64,000 bases of DNA, taken from NCBI GenBank assembly GCA_009775225.1, contig VSPE01000007.1:12512-76511 (forward strand), given 5' to 3'. Position numbers and translations under genes: made by a program. This stretch comes from Muribaculaceae bacterium (lineage in GTDB: Bacteria; Bacteroidota; Bacteroidia; Bacteroidales; Muribaculaceae). Shown one piece after another: positions 17,576 to 26,003 of the stretch (positions are counted from its first letter, which is position 1; every line of letters starts with the position of its first letter). The notes under the pieces were generated by a model. That model searched no databases. It was not told the origin of the DNA and saw nothing but the letters and a program-made list of their open reading frames with translations.

Positions 17576-18916
17576 TTATTCCGGTTGATGCTCAACCACG
17601 TAGAGTTGGGCATTTTCGTATTTTACAATTTTTACGTGGCGGTTTGCCGCTATAAAAGGCCCTGTGGATACGGCATCGTAGACATCGTGCCCAACGGTGA
17701 TTTTTCCGGCGGGGCGAAGTACTGTTGCAGAGGTGGCAAGCTGACCAACCAGACGTGCCGGCGACAGGTCGACGCCGACAAAGCCGTCGGCAACAGAAAG
17801 CTCGGTCATGAGTTCTGAGTGTTTCCGGAAACATTCCGGCCCGTGGGATGATGTGAGATACCATACAAGAGCCAGTGCCAGCAGGCATCCCGCTCCGACA
17901 ATAAGGAGTGAGCTGCCCAGCGCACCGAGGTCGAAGCCGGTGACGGCATCGTTGCTTGTCATGGCTCCTGTCAGAGCTATGGCAATCGCTATAATACCGC
18001 TTATGCCGGTAACTCCAAATCCCGGCACCACAAATAGCTCAAGCGCTATCAAGACAACGCCTGCTATAAGGCACAGCAGTACCCATGCCGGCATTGAGCC
18101 TCCTACAATCATAGGCAGGAAATAAAGTGCGGCAGCCACCGTGGCGACCGAGGCAGCGAAGCCAAGGCCGGGAGTGTGCATTTCCATATAGATGCCGCCG
18201 AGGATGAGCATTACAAGTATAGCGCGTACGGCCGCATTGCTGAGAAAGCCGAGAATATCGTCGGTAAGAGAGCTGTTGTAGTAAGCTATCGGTTCGTCGG
18301 CGCGGTCGAGTCCGGCAAGAACCCGGTCAATATCGGTGGCCGAGCCGTCGGCATAGCCGCACTCTATGGCCTGGCGCGTGGTAAGAGATACCGATATCTC
18401 GGGGTTTACCATTGAGGCTGCTATCTCCGGCGAGCGTCGCCATACCATGCTGTCACCATCTGCTCGCTTGCCGTGATGCTCGGCCGTGGCCCGCATTATT
18501 GTGCTCATGTACGACTGATATTTTTCGGGCATCGGCTCACCTGAGCCGTTTACCACCGTAGCTGAGCCCATGCTTGCTCCGGGTGCCATATATACGCTGT
18601 CGCATGCCAAGGCTATGAGAGCGCCGGCAGATGCTGCGTTTACATCGACAAAAGCCACTGTCGGAAGTTCGCAACGCATGATAGCGGTGCGGATAGAGTC
18701 TGCCGCATCGAGGGCGCCTCCGTAGGTGTTGAGATGCACCAGCAGCATGGAGGCATTGGCTTCTTTTGCCTGCCTGAGCCCCTGACGGAAGTGGTGGAAC
18801 GCGCTGTTGTCTATTTCCGTGTGTACAGGAATGACGAAAACAGGGCGTTCGGCAGCCGTCGCAATCGCGGTAGCGAGCATGGATAGCATCACGATAAGGA
18901 GTCGGAAAAATTTCAT
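17576..18916 (-). CDS. NfeD family membrane-bound ClpP-class serine protease
   Basis: The 446-residue protein has a signal peptide (to about residue 22), a ClpP-class serine protease domain with the nucleophile Ser96 in NAASAG, four to five membrane helices in the middle, and a C-terminal NfeD-type OB domain (GKITVGHDVYDAVS near the end). Long NfeD proteins of this class are thought to take part in membrane quality control with stomatins; no stomatin gene is adjacent. The gene overlaps the flippase-like gene upstream by four bases. Confidence 0.9.
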   Translation of the reverse strand: MKFFRLLIVMLSMLATAIATAAERPVFVIPVHTEIDNSAFHHFRQGLRQAKEANASMLLVHLNTYGGALDAADSIRTAIMRCELPTVAFVDVNAASAGALIALACDSVYMAPGASMGSATVVNGSGEPMPEKYQSYMSTIMRATAEHHGKRADGDSMVWRRSPEIAASMVNPEISVSLTTRQAIECGYADGSATDIDRVLAGLDRADEPIAYYNSSLTDDILGFLSNAAVRAILVMLILGGIYMEMHTPGLGFAASVATVAAALYFLPMIVGGSMPAWVLLCLIAGVVLIALELFVVPGFGVTGISGIIAIAIALTGAMTSNDAVTGFDLGALGSSLLIVGAGCLLALALVWYLTSSHGPECFRKHSELMTELSVADGFVGVDLSPARLVGQLATSATVLRPAGKITVGHDVYDAVSTGPFIAANRHVKIVKYENAQLYVVEHQPE

Positions 18917-19968
18917 GGCTTTGGTTTATTTTTAACTTTAATATGTGCCTTCTCTCCGAAATAGGCGGGGAGGAGGGCACATCCTGCAATCAGATAAATA
19001 TAGTAGCTGAACGCACGCCATATAAGTGCAATTATGGCGGCTACGCCTATGCTGCCGATAATGTCGCCGTAATAGTTGGTGAACAGCCATTCGCTGATGC
19101 CGCTTCCGCCGGGCGTGGGGCTTACCATGAGCACAACCCATACCACGAACTGACGGGCGAACACCTGCAGCCCTGATGCACCGGGTACGAATGCCCAGAA
19201 TAGAGCGTTGACTACGAAATATCGCGAGAACCACGACAGCACTGTGGCTCCGAATACCTCGCTCCACCATTTTCGCGAACGTCCTTTAACCCATGCCGAA
19301 GTAGCAACCATATTGTCGGCCATGCCGAGGATGCGACTCCGGAAACGCTTCATCAGGCGCATGGCAGCGATGCCGCGGAGCGCTCGCTGCACAGCTTCCG
19401 GGCGAGCTATTATGGCGAAGAAAAGTATCGACGTCCATATAACGATACCTGCATATACAACCCAAAATACAATGCGGATGCCGTCGAAAAGCATATCTCC
19501 GGCTGTCTCGGGGCTATAGAAAAGGTTGCTTACAGGTACCAGCAAGACTATTATCGGGCAGAAAACCACAAAAAAAAGCTCATCGAGAAAGAGAGTGGTG
19601 AGTGTGAGGGTGGTAGCTCTGCCGAGAGCGATGCCCTCCCGGTTAAGGTAGAAGATAGCAAGGGCACTGCCGCCTACAACCGAGGGGGTAATGGCCGATG
19701 TGAAGGCACACATTATGTCGGTGCGTATGGCCCGGCGCCAAGTGAGGTCGCCTGCCGCAATGGTGTGAAAGCGCCAGGCAAGGCCGAAGTCGCGCCCCAC
19801 CACGAAAAGCGCGGCGAGAGCAAGGCCCGCCACGGTATGTGTATCGAATGAGATTGCTTGCAGAGTGGCAAGGTCTACTTCCTTATGGAAAAGCCACATT
19901 GCGACGAGCGCTCCCAGTGTCACCGGGAGCACTGCCCGCAAGAGGGTCTTTCGCAGTTCCGAAGCCAT
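18913..19968 (-). CDS. Lysylphosphatidylglycerol synthetase/flippase-like membrane protein (UPF0104)
   Basis: This 351-residue protein has about eight membrane segments and matches the UPF0104/AglD-like family, related to the flippase half of MprF. Recognisable segments are TSAITPSVVGGSALAIFYL and TPGGSGISEW. It lacks the soluble aminoacyl transferase domain of MprF, so lysyl-PG synthesis is not implied; lipid or isoprenoid-linked transport is the better guess. The ThiE/TenI-like gene ends at the base before its start. Confidence 0.82.
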   Translation of the reverse strand: MASELRKTLLRAVLPVTLGALVAMWLFHKEVDLATLQAISFDTHTVAGLALAALFVVGRDFGLAWRFHTIAAGDLTWRRAIRTDIMCAFTSAITPSVVGGSALAIFYLNREGIALGRATTLTLTTLFLDELFFVVFCPIIVLLVPVSNLFYSPETAGDMLFDGIRIVFWVVYAGIVIWTSILFFAIIARPEAVQRALRGIAAMRLMKRFRSRILGMADNMVATSAWVKGRSRKWWSEVFGATVLSWFSRYFVVNALFWAFVPGASGLQVFARQFVVWVVLMVSPTPGGSGISEWLFTNYYGDIIGSIGVAAIIALIWRAFSYYIYLIAGCALLPAYFGEKAHIKVKNKPKP

Positions 19969-20541
19969 TTACCGCAGACTCTTGAGTAGTGTGGAGATTT
20001 CATCCACAGGGCTTGCGCCATCGAAGAAATGTGCGCCTGCGCAAATGCCCGAGAAACCGGACGAGAGCAGCGACAACGCCTCTTCGGTGGAAAGCGGCAT
20101 GTCGGGGCGGTAAGCCACGACAGGAATTTCGCAATCTGCCGAACGCACGCCGGCAATAAGGCCTGTGGCCTGCGGTACGCCTGCTGCGAGGGCGGCATAG
20201 TCTATATCGGCGCGGGCGAGCGAGAGAACTGCGTCGGCCGAGCCGGCGAGAGCGCCGATTATTGCTTCGGCTCCAAGCTCCTCTCTAAGAGATGCCGGAG
20301 AACACTTGCTGCCGTCGGTGAGCACTCCGTGCATGCCGTACTCGCGTACCAGCTCGACATTGTCGCAGGTGAGTATGATGCCACTAGCGCGACACATGTC
20401 GGTGATGTCGCGAATTTCGTCGCGCAGCTCGTCGCCGCTTCCGACGGAAAGCACAATCCAGGCAGCGCCGGCTTCTATAGCCATTTGCGCCATCTCGGAG
20501 ATTGAGAACTTATCATTGGGTCTTATCAATATCTGTACCAT
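19969..20541 (-). CDS. Thiamine-phosphate synthase/TenI-like TIM-barrel protein
   Basis: The 190-residue protein has the beta/alpha pattern of the ThiE/TenI family: LIRPNDKFS at the start, a GIILTCDNVELVREYGMHGVL stretch like the ThiE substrate loop, and AGVRSADCEIPVVAY where ThiE has the phosphate-binding GI(G) segment. It is shorter than ThiE and several signature residues are not obvious. I cannot decide between thiazole tautomerase, ThiE and a diverged homologue. It heads the minus-strand run to kdsB. No other thiamine gene and no TPP riboswitch was found. Confidence 0.65.
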   Translation of the reverse strand: MVQILIRPNDKFSISEMAQMAIEAGAAWIVLSVGSGDELRDEIRDITDMCRASGIILTCDNVELVREYGMHGVLTDGSKCSPASLREELGAEAIIGALAGSADAVLSLARADIDYAALAAGVPQATGLIAGVRSADCEIPVVAYRPDMPLSTEEALSLLSSGFSGICAGAHFFDGASPVDEISTLLKSLR

Positions 20542-20546
20542 AGGGG

Positions 20547-20578
20547 CAAAGTTAGTAAAATTTTTAAAAAGAACTCAA
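20547..20578 (-). promoter_or_regulatory. Putative promoter of the ThiE/TenI-like gene
   Basis: TAACTTTG at 20547-20554 is preceded after 21 bases by ATTG. The -7 box ends five bases before the ATG, so transcription would start almost at the start codon, as in the patB-like gene. Confidence 0.5.
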
Positions 20579-20747
20579 TATATAAAACAAAATATGCGGC
20601 GGTTATTATGATATTGAGGTAAAATCAGCTCTCACATATTTTCGGTCGGGGAGGGTGGGCGGAGTAACGCAATGATACGTTCCTCCGGCGAGTGTCGCAA
20701 AATCCGCGACTATTGCATCTTCCGAGTCAACGAATATGAGGTATTGC

Positions 20748-20778
20748 TTTGAAAACTCGCGGATTATTCGTACTTTTG
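20748..20778 (+). promoter_or_regulatory. Promoter of the secreted orphan gene
   Basis: TTTG at 20748-20751, a spacer of 19 bases and TACTTTTG at 20771-20778 match the Bacteroidota consensus fully. Transcription would start near 20782, about 28 bases before the ATG at 20810. Confidence 0.75.
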
Positions 20779-20809
20779 TGGGTAATAAATTATTGTTTAT
20801 ATCCGTATC

Positions 20810-21319
20810 ATGAAACCAACCAGCATCAGCCTTGTCGCAACCTCCATGTTCATCGCCATTGTAGCAGTTTTAATGCCCGTCACCGCAAGTGCAGAGTCCT
20901 CGCATGCCGCTCCCAGTCCGTCGGAATGGGTTGTCCCAATCTTTCTGCCAGACATCGCAGCTATCCCCGAACTCAATACTGACCACTGGCTCGATTTAGC
21001 CGACCTTCCCACATCAGGCCGCCCCGAGAGCGCCTATCACGGCTTCCGCCTTCCGCACATCAACGCTGTCTATACATGGCACAAATACGTCATTGAGTCA
21101 CTCACCGCAAAATGTTCCGTCATCCTAATTGACTATGAAGAGGCGACGACCGCTGACCTCTCGGTTCTACCAATCGACCGTATAGTAGCTCTCGGTATCT
21201 GTGGCCCTCAGGTACGAATCATCACAACTTCGGCTCTAACTCCCGATAGCAATCCGGCCCTCATTTCGGCTGACTTAATGGAGTTCGTCGCCATGGCAAA
21301 GACCGCAGGATTGAAGTAA
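20810..21319 (+). CDS. Secreted protein of unknown function
   Basis: I do not recognise this 169-residue protein. It has a clear Sec signal peptide (residues about 1-28, ending in ASAES). The mature part carries no familiar motif; two cysteines remain, near the middle (TAKCSV and LGICG). It has its own consensus promoter and stands alone, divergent from the ThiE-like operon. About 200 bases after it begins the sigma-factor cassette. The gene is probably real, given signal peptide, promoter and codon use. Confidence 0.65.
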   Translation: MKPTSISLVATSMFIAIVAVLMPVTASAESSHAAPSPSEWVVPIFLPDIAAIPELNTDHWLDLADLPTSGRPESAYHGFRLPHINAVYTWHKYVIESLTAKCSVILIDYEEATTADLSVLPIDRIVALGICGPQVRIITTSALTPDSNPALISADLMEFVAMAKTAGLK

Positions 21320-21520
21320 TTCTCGCGTCTTTTCTTGCACCTCATACAATACAGCATAGTTCAATTGCTTTCAGGCTTCGGTGCAGTCAACTCGTTATAA
21401 ACGTTCGCAAGCTTCGATTGTCGAATTGGATGAAGAGTCAAAACACTTTTTAACATAAAAATCTCGTCGATTTTGGCAATATCTCGTCTTGTTAAGTAGA
21501 AGCATCAATAACAAGACCTT

Positions 21521-22021
21521 ATGGTAAACAATAAAAAGGGCAACGCAATCAGCAAGATAATAGAGGAAAATCTTGATTATCTTGTCAGGGTTGCGTATTT
21601 TCGTCTTGGCAGCAGGGTTGAGGCGGAAGACCTCGTTTATGATGCAGTCCTTCAGTTTCTTGAAAAAGCGCCAGGCAATATTCACCCGAAAAGTGTAAGG
21701 CTGTATCTGTTTAGGATTGTTCATAACCGATGTCTTGATAAATATCGTTCTGCTAAGAGAAATCTGATAGAGATAGACAGGATAGATATAGAAGACGATA
21801 CTGCGGAAATTCTCGGTATGGAGGATGCAGACCGAATTAATACGTTGCTTGACAGTCTGCCGACACGAGAAGCCGACATTATAAGGATGAACGTGATTGA
21901 CAATCTTTCTTTCGTTGAAATCAGCAGTATTCTTTCCATTCCGCAGTCAACCGCCAAATCGCGCTATAAATCGGGTATGGACAGACTCAGAAAAATACTT
22001 ACAACCGATAAAATGTCGTAG
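21521..22021 (+). CDS. ECF-type RNA polymerase sigma factor
   Basis: This 166-residue sigma-70 family factor has only regions 2 and 4. Region 2 holds FRLGSRVEAEDLVYDAVLQF (about residues 30-50). Region 4 has the SLPTREADI start and the helix-turn-helix VEISSILSIPQSTAKSRYKSG near the end. ECF sigmas of Bacteroidota often govern an adjacent outer-membrane receptor. Here the next genes are a membrane protein that could hold the sigma factor, starting one base after its stop, and a barrel receptor. The segment is AT-richer than the backbone. Confidence 0.9.
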   Translation: MVNNKKGNAISKIIEENLDYLVRVAYFRLGSRVEAEDLVYDAVLQFLEKAPGNIHPKSVRLYLFRIVHNRCLDKYRSAKRNLIEIDRIDIEDDTAEILGMEDADRINTLLDSLPTREADIIRMNVIDNLSFVEISSILSIPQSTAKSRYKSGMDRLRKILTTDKMS

Positions 22022-22022
22022 C

Positions 22023-23180
22023 ATGGATGATTATAAGGATATAAAGGAACTGTTTACACCTCGTCATGACATAAAGGCGTCAGATGAACTTCGTTGTAAA
22101 GTGAGGAAAGCACTTAACAGAAATAGCAGAGTGCGAAAGACAAGAACCTGGTTGCTGGGAGGAGTCGGATTCAGCACAGTCGCCGCCATATTTCTGCTCG
22201 TATTCATTCCCTCGGGAATGTCGGCCAAAGAAATGCTATCTCAGGCAATCGAAGCTATCGGAAGCGCCGAAAGCATCAAAATGAATGTAGAAGTCAGAAC
22301 ACATGCTGTTGAAAATTTCAGGCACATAGGGCTGGATGACAATTTTGTCACTCACCATATCGATATTGTTAAATCGGATTCGCTGTTGCGATGGCGCATA
22401 GACAAAGGAGAGCGCATGGCAATGGGAAATGACAGGGAGATATACACATGGATACCTGCTTTGAGCCTGGGCTGGCACATCAATGACTCGGACAATGAAA
22501 ATGTATTGGGTTATATGTCGGCATTGCTGGCTCCGTGGAAAATACTTGAAACCGAACTTGACAACTGCGTCAACAACTGCAATGCGGAATATAAAGTCAG
22601 CAAAACAAAGGACGAGATAATCCTTACTATTCATTCGGAGCCACAGGGTGATTTTGACAATCCGTATCTGCTGAATACTTCAATTGCAGAGTCTGAGAGT
22701 ATTCGAAAATATGTAATCGAAGCAGAGTCGAAGCGATTGAAAACCGTGATGATAAGTGTCGTTTCCGGCAGGCGTGTAGTTCCTGTTCTGAAAGTATCCG
22801 ACATCAGATATGACAACAGCCCTTCGGAAAATAATTACATGCTGCCAAACGGTATAAAATTTGTGGAATTTGATAATCAACCAGGTGGCTTGAATGGCTT
22901 GAGTGCTGAAGAGGCTGCTTCTACATTTTTGAATGCGTTTGCCGATTGGGATGAAGATGTCATAGATAAAATGTTGGAGCGCGAGTTGCAGCACGCATTT
23001 TACAGGGAATATTATCAAGGGGCAAAGCTTTGCTCGATAGGACGTGCATTTACGTCAGGTTCGGGAAACTCGGTTTTTGTTCCATATACGTTGAAACTCC
23101 GAGACGGCACTTCTCAACGCCATAACATAGCCTTGCAGCGAACCAACTCGGGCGGCTGGGTTGTGGCCGGAGGTCTTTAA
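22023..23180 (+). CDS. Single-pass membrane protein, candidate anti-sigma factor (not FecR-like)
   Basis: This 385-residue protein begins with about 42 charged residues, has one membrane helix (about 43-63) and ends in a roughly 320-residue outside domain. Its ATG lies one base past the sigma factor stop. That arrangement is that of an anti-sigma factor. The N-terminal part is short and shows no zinc-binding anti-sigma motif, and the outer part lacks FecR-type sequence, so the assignment rests on topology and position. The outer domain contains EMLSQAIEAIGSAESIK and a beta-rich run that could be LolA-like. I start at MDDYKDIKE; the longer frame overlaps the sigma gene by 125 bases. Confidence 0.7.
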   Translation: MDDYKDIKELFTPRHDIKASDELRCKVRKALNRNSRVRKTRTWLLGGVGFSTVAAIFLLVFIPSGMSAKEMLSQAIEAIGSAESIKMNVEVRTHAVENFRHIGLDDNFVTHHIDIVKSDSLLRWRIDKGERMAMGNDREIYTWIPALSLGWHINDSDNENVLGYMSALLAPWKILETELDNCVNNCNAEYKVSKTKDEIILTIHSEPQGDFDNPYLLNTSIAESESIRKYVIEAESKRLKTVMISVVSGRRVVPVLKVSDIRYDNSPSENNYMLPNGIKFVEFDNQPGGLNGLSAEEAASTFLNAFADWDEDVIDKMLERELQHAFYREYYQGAKLCSIGRAFTSGSGNSVFVPYTLKLRDGTSQRHNIALQRTNSGGWVVAGGL

Positions 23181-23209
23181 CTGAAAAATACTATTTGAAA
23201 TAATTAATA

Positions 23210-25519
23210 ATGCCATTAAAGAAATTAGTGGCAGGGCTATTGCTCTGCCTGTGCTGCGACACACTTTTAGCTGCAAATCAGACTTTTGAGGGTGTGGTGA
23301 AGGATGATTTGGGCAATCCTTTGGGATTTGCCAATGTTACCTTGATGCCGCTCAATGATTCAACTGTTATTGCAGGAGCCGTAACTGATGTGACCGGGAA
23401 ATTTGTAGTTGCCGGAGACTGCACAAGCGTGTTGCTAAAAATCACGGCTATGGGATACGAAGACAAGACAATAAACAGTCCTGATGCAAATGTCGGTGAT
23501 GTTGTCCTTGTCCCGACATCGTATATGCTTGGAGAAGTGGTGGTGAAAGGCTCTCGCCCTATTACCAAGCTCAAAGGAGATGGTTTACAGGTTAATGTCT
23601 CCGGTTCATATCTTGCCAATACAGGCACTGCTCTTGATGTGCTTGGTAAAATGCCTTTTGTTATAAAGTCAGGTTCCGAGATAGAAATTTTCGGAAAAGG
23701 GACGCCGTTTATATATATAGACGGCAGGCAGGTACGTGATGTTTCGGAACTTAATCAACTGGCTTCATCACAGATGAAAAGTGTGGAAATAGTGACTAAT
23801 CCGGGGGCAAGATATGCTTCTACAGTCAACTCCGTTATCCGAATTACAACAGTGGCGCCTGTGGGTGAGGGATTATCATTTAACGACCGCACAACAGTCG
23901 GTTATAAGCATTATGTCTATCTGTTTGAACAGGTAAATCTCAACTGGCGCAAAAATGGGGTTGACATTTTTGGTATGCTGAATTACGAGAATTACAGGGA
24001 GCGGACAGCGTTCTCGGAGAGTATAACGAAGTATCTCAAATCAGGAACCATACATCATAACGGCTCCGGACAAAACTTTGCAAAACATCCGGTATATCAG
24101 GGAAAATTAGGGCTGAATTATACTCTTTCATCGCATAACTTCGGTTTATACTATGATTTCATATTTAAGCCGTCGACAATTACCGGAGACTCGTTTACCG
24201 ACCGTTATATCGACAACATCCTTACGGAAAACCTTGAAAACAATTCCAATTCAAAGCATCGTAACCGACAGCATCTTGTGAGCGCATACTATGCCGGTGT
24301 GATTGGTAAATGGCAGCTTTCGGCCAATTTCGATGCGCTATGGCAGATAAATAACCGAAACAATAGGGAAAATGAAATATCTAACGTAAATCATAAGCGA
24401 GACTTTACCACAAATAATAATGTCGACAACCGACTTCTTGCAGCTAACATAATAGCATCTGTCCCCGTTTGGAAAGGTGATGTCAAATTTGGAACAGAGC
24501 TCAGCAATATTCACCGCAACGACAGATATTTAGGAAATACAGATTATATTACCGATAGTGATGTTAAGATAATCGAGACAACAACGGCTCTGTTTGCCGA
24601 GATGGAACAGACTTTTGACGCAATAACGGCACGTGCGGGCCTGCGTTGGGAATATACCGATGTCACGAATTGGCAATCAGGGCAGCCACGCGATAGCCGT
24701 AAATATCATAATCTCGCTCCAACTGCCTCTTTGTCATTCCCCATAGGCAATATAAAGGCACGTCTTTCATATATGCGAAAGACATCACGCCCGACATTCG
24801 GGCAACTCAGTTCTGCCATAAAGTATATCGACCGATACAGTTATGAATCAGGCAACCCGTGCTTGCGTCCGATATATCGCGATTATATTTCAGCTTCGGC
24901 ATCATGGGAAAATCTTGCCATAGAACTTGAATACTGTTCTACTAAAAACTATTTCATGTGGCAGACATCGGAATATCCCGGGAACAAAGACATCACTCTG
25001 CTGACTATGGTAAATATGCCGAAGTTCAGCACCTATGGAGCATATATAAACTACACACCGACATTTTTCGAATGTTGGCATCCGTCTATAATGGCAGGAA
25101 TTAATATACAGGATTTCAAGATAGAACATGCCGGCAGAGTTATCATATTAAATCGACCGTTGGGAATATTCCGATTTGACAACGCCATACACCTACCCCG
25201 TAATATATGGCTGAATGTCGACTTGTCGGCAAGAACATCGGGCAATGGAGATAATTATTATATTAAACCACATTGGCAATGCAATGTCGGGCTATATAAA
25301 TCATTTGTCAATGACACGTGGAGCTTCAGATTACAACTCAACGATGTTTTCGACACATGGAGACAGGGTGTAACTCTATATGATGCTATTAGTTGTGGCT
25401 CATCAAAGAAGATATACGACACACGTGAATTGTCACTGACGATAAGATACAATTTTAATTCCGCAAGGTCTAGATACAAAGGTCGCGGAGCCGGTAATAA
25501 CGACAAGAACAGGTTTTGA
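23210..25519 (+). CDS. Outer-membrane beta-barrel receptor with carboxypeptidase-regulatory and plug domains
   Basis: The 769-residue protein has a signal peptide (about 1-21), a carboxypeptidase-regulatory-like domain (residues 25-105, with FEGVVKDDLGNPLGFANVTL), a plug domain (about 110-215, with IYIDGRQVRD and VEIVTNPGARYAS), and a beta-barrel of the OMP_b-brl_3 type ending in LSLTIRYNFN. These proteins resemble TonB-dependent receptors but rarely show a TonB box, and none is evident. The substrate is unknown. It is third in the sigma/regulator/receptor cassette and lies 29 bases after the regulator. Confidence 0.88.
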   Translation: MPLKKLVAGLLLCLCCDTLLAANQTFEGVVKDDLGNPLGFANVTLMPLNDSTVIAGAVTDVTGKFVVAGDCTSVLLKITAMGYEDKTINSPDANVGDVVLVPTSYMLGEVVVKGSRPITKLKGDGLQVNVSGSYLANTGTALDVLGKMPFVIKSGSEIEIFGKGTPFIYIDGRQVRDVSELNQLASSQMKSVEIVTNPGARYASTVNSVIRITTVAPVGEGLSFNDRTTVGYKHYVYLFEQVNLNWRKNGVDIFGMLNYENYRERTAFSESITKYLKSGTIHHNGSGQNFAKHPVYQGKLGLNYTLSSHNFGLYYDFIFKPSTITGDSFTDRYIDNILTENLENNSNSKHRNRQHLVSAYYAGVIGKWQLSANFDALWQINNRNNRENEISNVNHKRDFTTNNNVDNRLLAANIIASVPVWKGDVKFGTELSNIHRNDRYLGNTDYITDSDVKIIETTTALFAEMEQTFDAITARAGLRWEYTDVTNWQSGQPRDSRKYHNLAPTASLSFPIGNIKARLSYMRKTSRPTFGQLSSAIKYIDRYSYESGNPCLRPIYRDYISASASWENLAIELEYCSTKNYFMWQTSEYPGNKDITLLTMVNMPKFSTYGAYINYTPTFFECWHPSIMAGINIQDFKIEHAGRVIILNRPLGIFRFDNAIHLPRNIWLNVDLSARTSGNGDNYYIKPHWQCNVGLYKSFVNDTWSFRLQLNDVFDTWRQGVTLYDAISCGSSKKIYDTRELSLTIRYNFNSARSRYKGRGAGNNDKNRF

Positions 25520-25556
25520 ACACAAATATAGCGCGAATTGCCTTCGGATTTGTGTT
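25519..25556 (+). terminator. Possible terminator after the receptor gene
   Basis: AACACAAAT (25519-25527) and ATTTGTGTT (25548-25556) form a 9-bp stem with a 20-base loop, starting at the receptor stop. A T-rich run follows only weakly, so it may be a weak terminator or an mRNA 3' stabiliser. Confidence 0.4.
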
Positions 25557-25943
25557 TACGACAAAATAAAAATGTAGATGCTAAACTCCGAAAAGAGCTA
25601 CTCAGTACTGAGTAAATTGTGCTATCTCAATAGAAATGCTACAAAACAAGAGACCTGTCGGGCACTTCACTCTTGGGGGTAGTTTACCAACTATTTCAAT
25701 TACTTCCATCGTCGTGCCACCAACGCCTCAGCATAGTCCTTCAACTCAAAGGTTAAGATATTCCGTTCACAAATGAGAGGCGTTCGCGACCGCGATTTCT
25801 TTATCTTCCACTAGTCAAACTATACGCCTGAATTTTTAACTTATCCTCGGTGCATTTGTTTAATTGCGTTTGGATAAATGGTAAAACAGTGGTCTCCGAC
25901 CACAAATTTCATTAAACCCATGCCCTGTGATTACGGCTTGACC
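25557..25943 (+). other. Gene-free stretch with a 16-bp palindrome
   Basis: No credible gene is seen on either strand between the receptor and the NagB-PIG-L gene. The stretch is AT-rich. It contains a perfect 16-bp palindrome TACTCAGTACTGAGTA (25599-25614) and a small hairpin GTGGTC-TCC-GACCAC (25889-25903). It could be a decayed remnant or a regulatory region; nothing decides between them. Confidence 0.4.
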
Positions 25944-25981
25944 CATAAGAAAGGCAGCTCTGACGAGCTGCCTTTCTTATG
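25944..25981. terminator. Perfect 17-bp hairpin, bidirectional terminator
   Basis: A 17-bp perfect inverted repeat with a TGAC loop (25944-25960 and 25965-25981) lies at the end of the minus-strand NagB-PIG-L gene, which converges with the receptor cassette. The 3' arm includes CCTTTCTTATG and further T follows on the plus strand. It can act on both strands. Confidence 0.7.
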
Positions 25982-26003
25982 TTTGTTGTCGCAAATGATT
26001 GTT

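Noticed and set aside
19969..20541. Firm call as ThiE, or a TPP riboswitch in front
   Set aside because: Signature residues for ThiE are not all visible and the leader is too short to hold a TPP riboswitch.
21897..22022. N-terminal extension of the membrane regulator into the sigma gene
   Set aside because: The added 42 residues overlap the sigma gene in another frame, and the ATG at 22023 lies in the typical coupled position.
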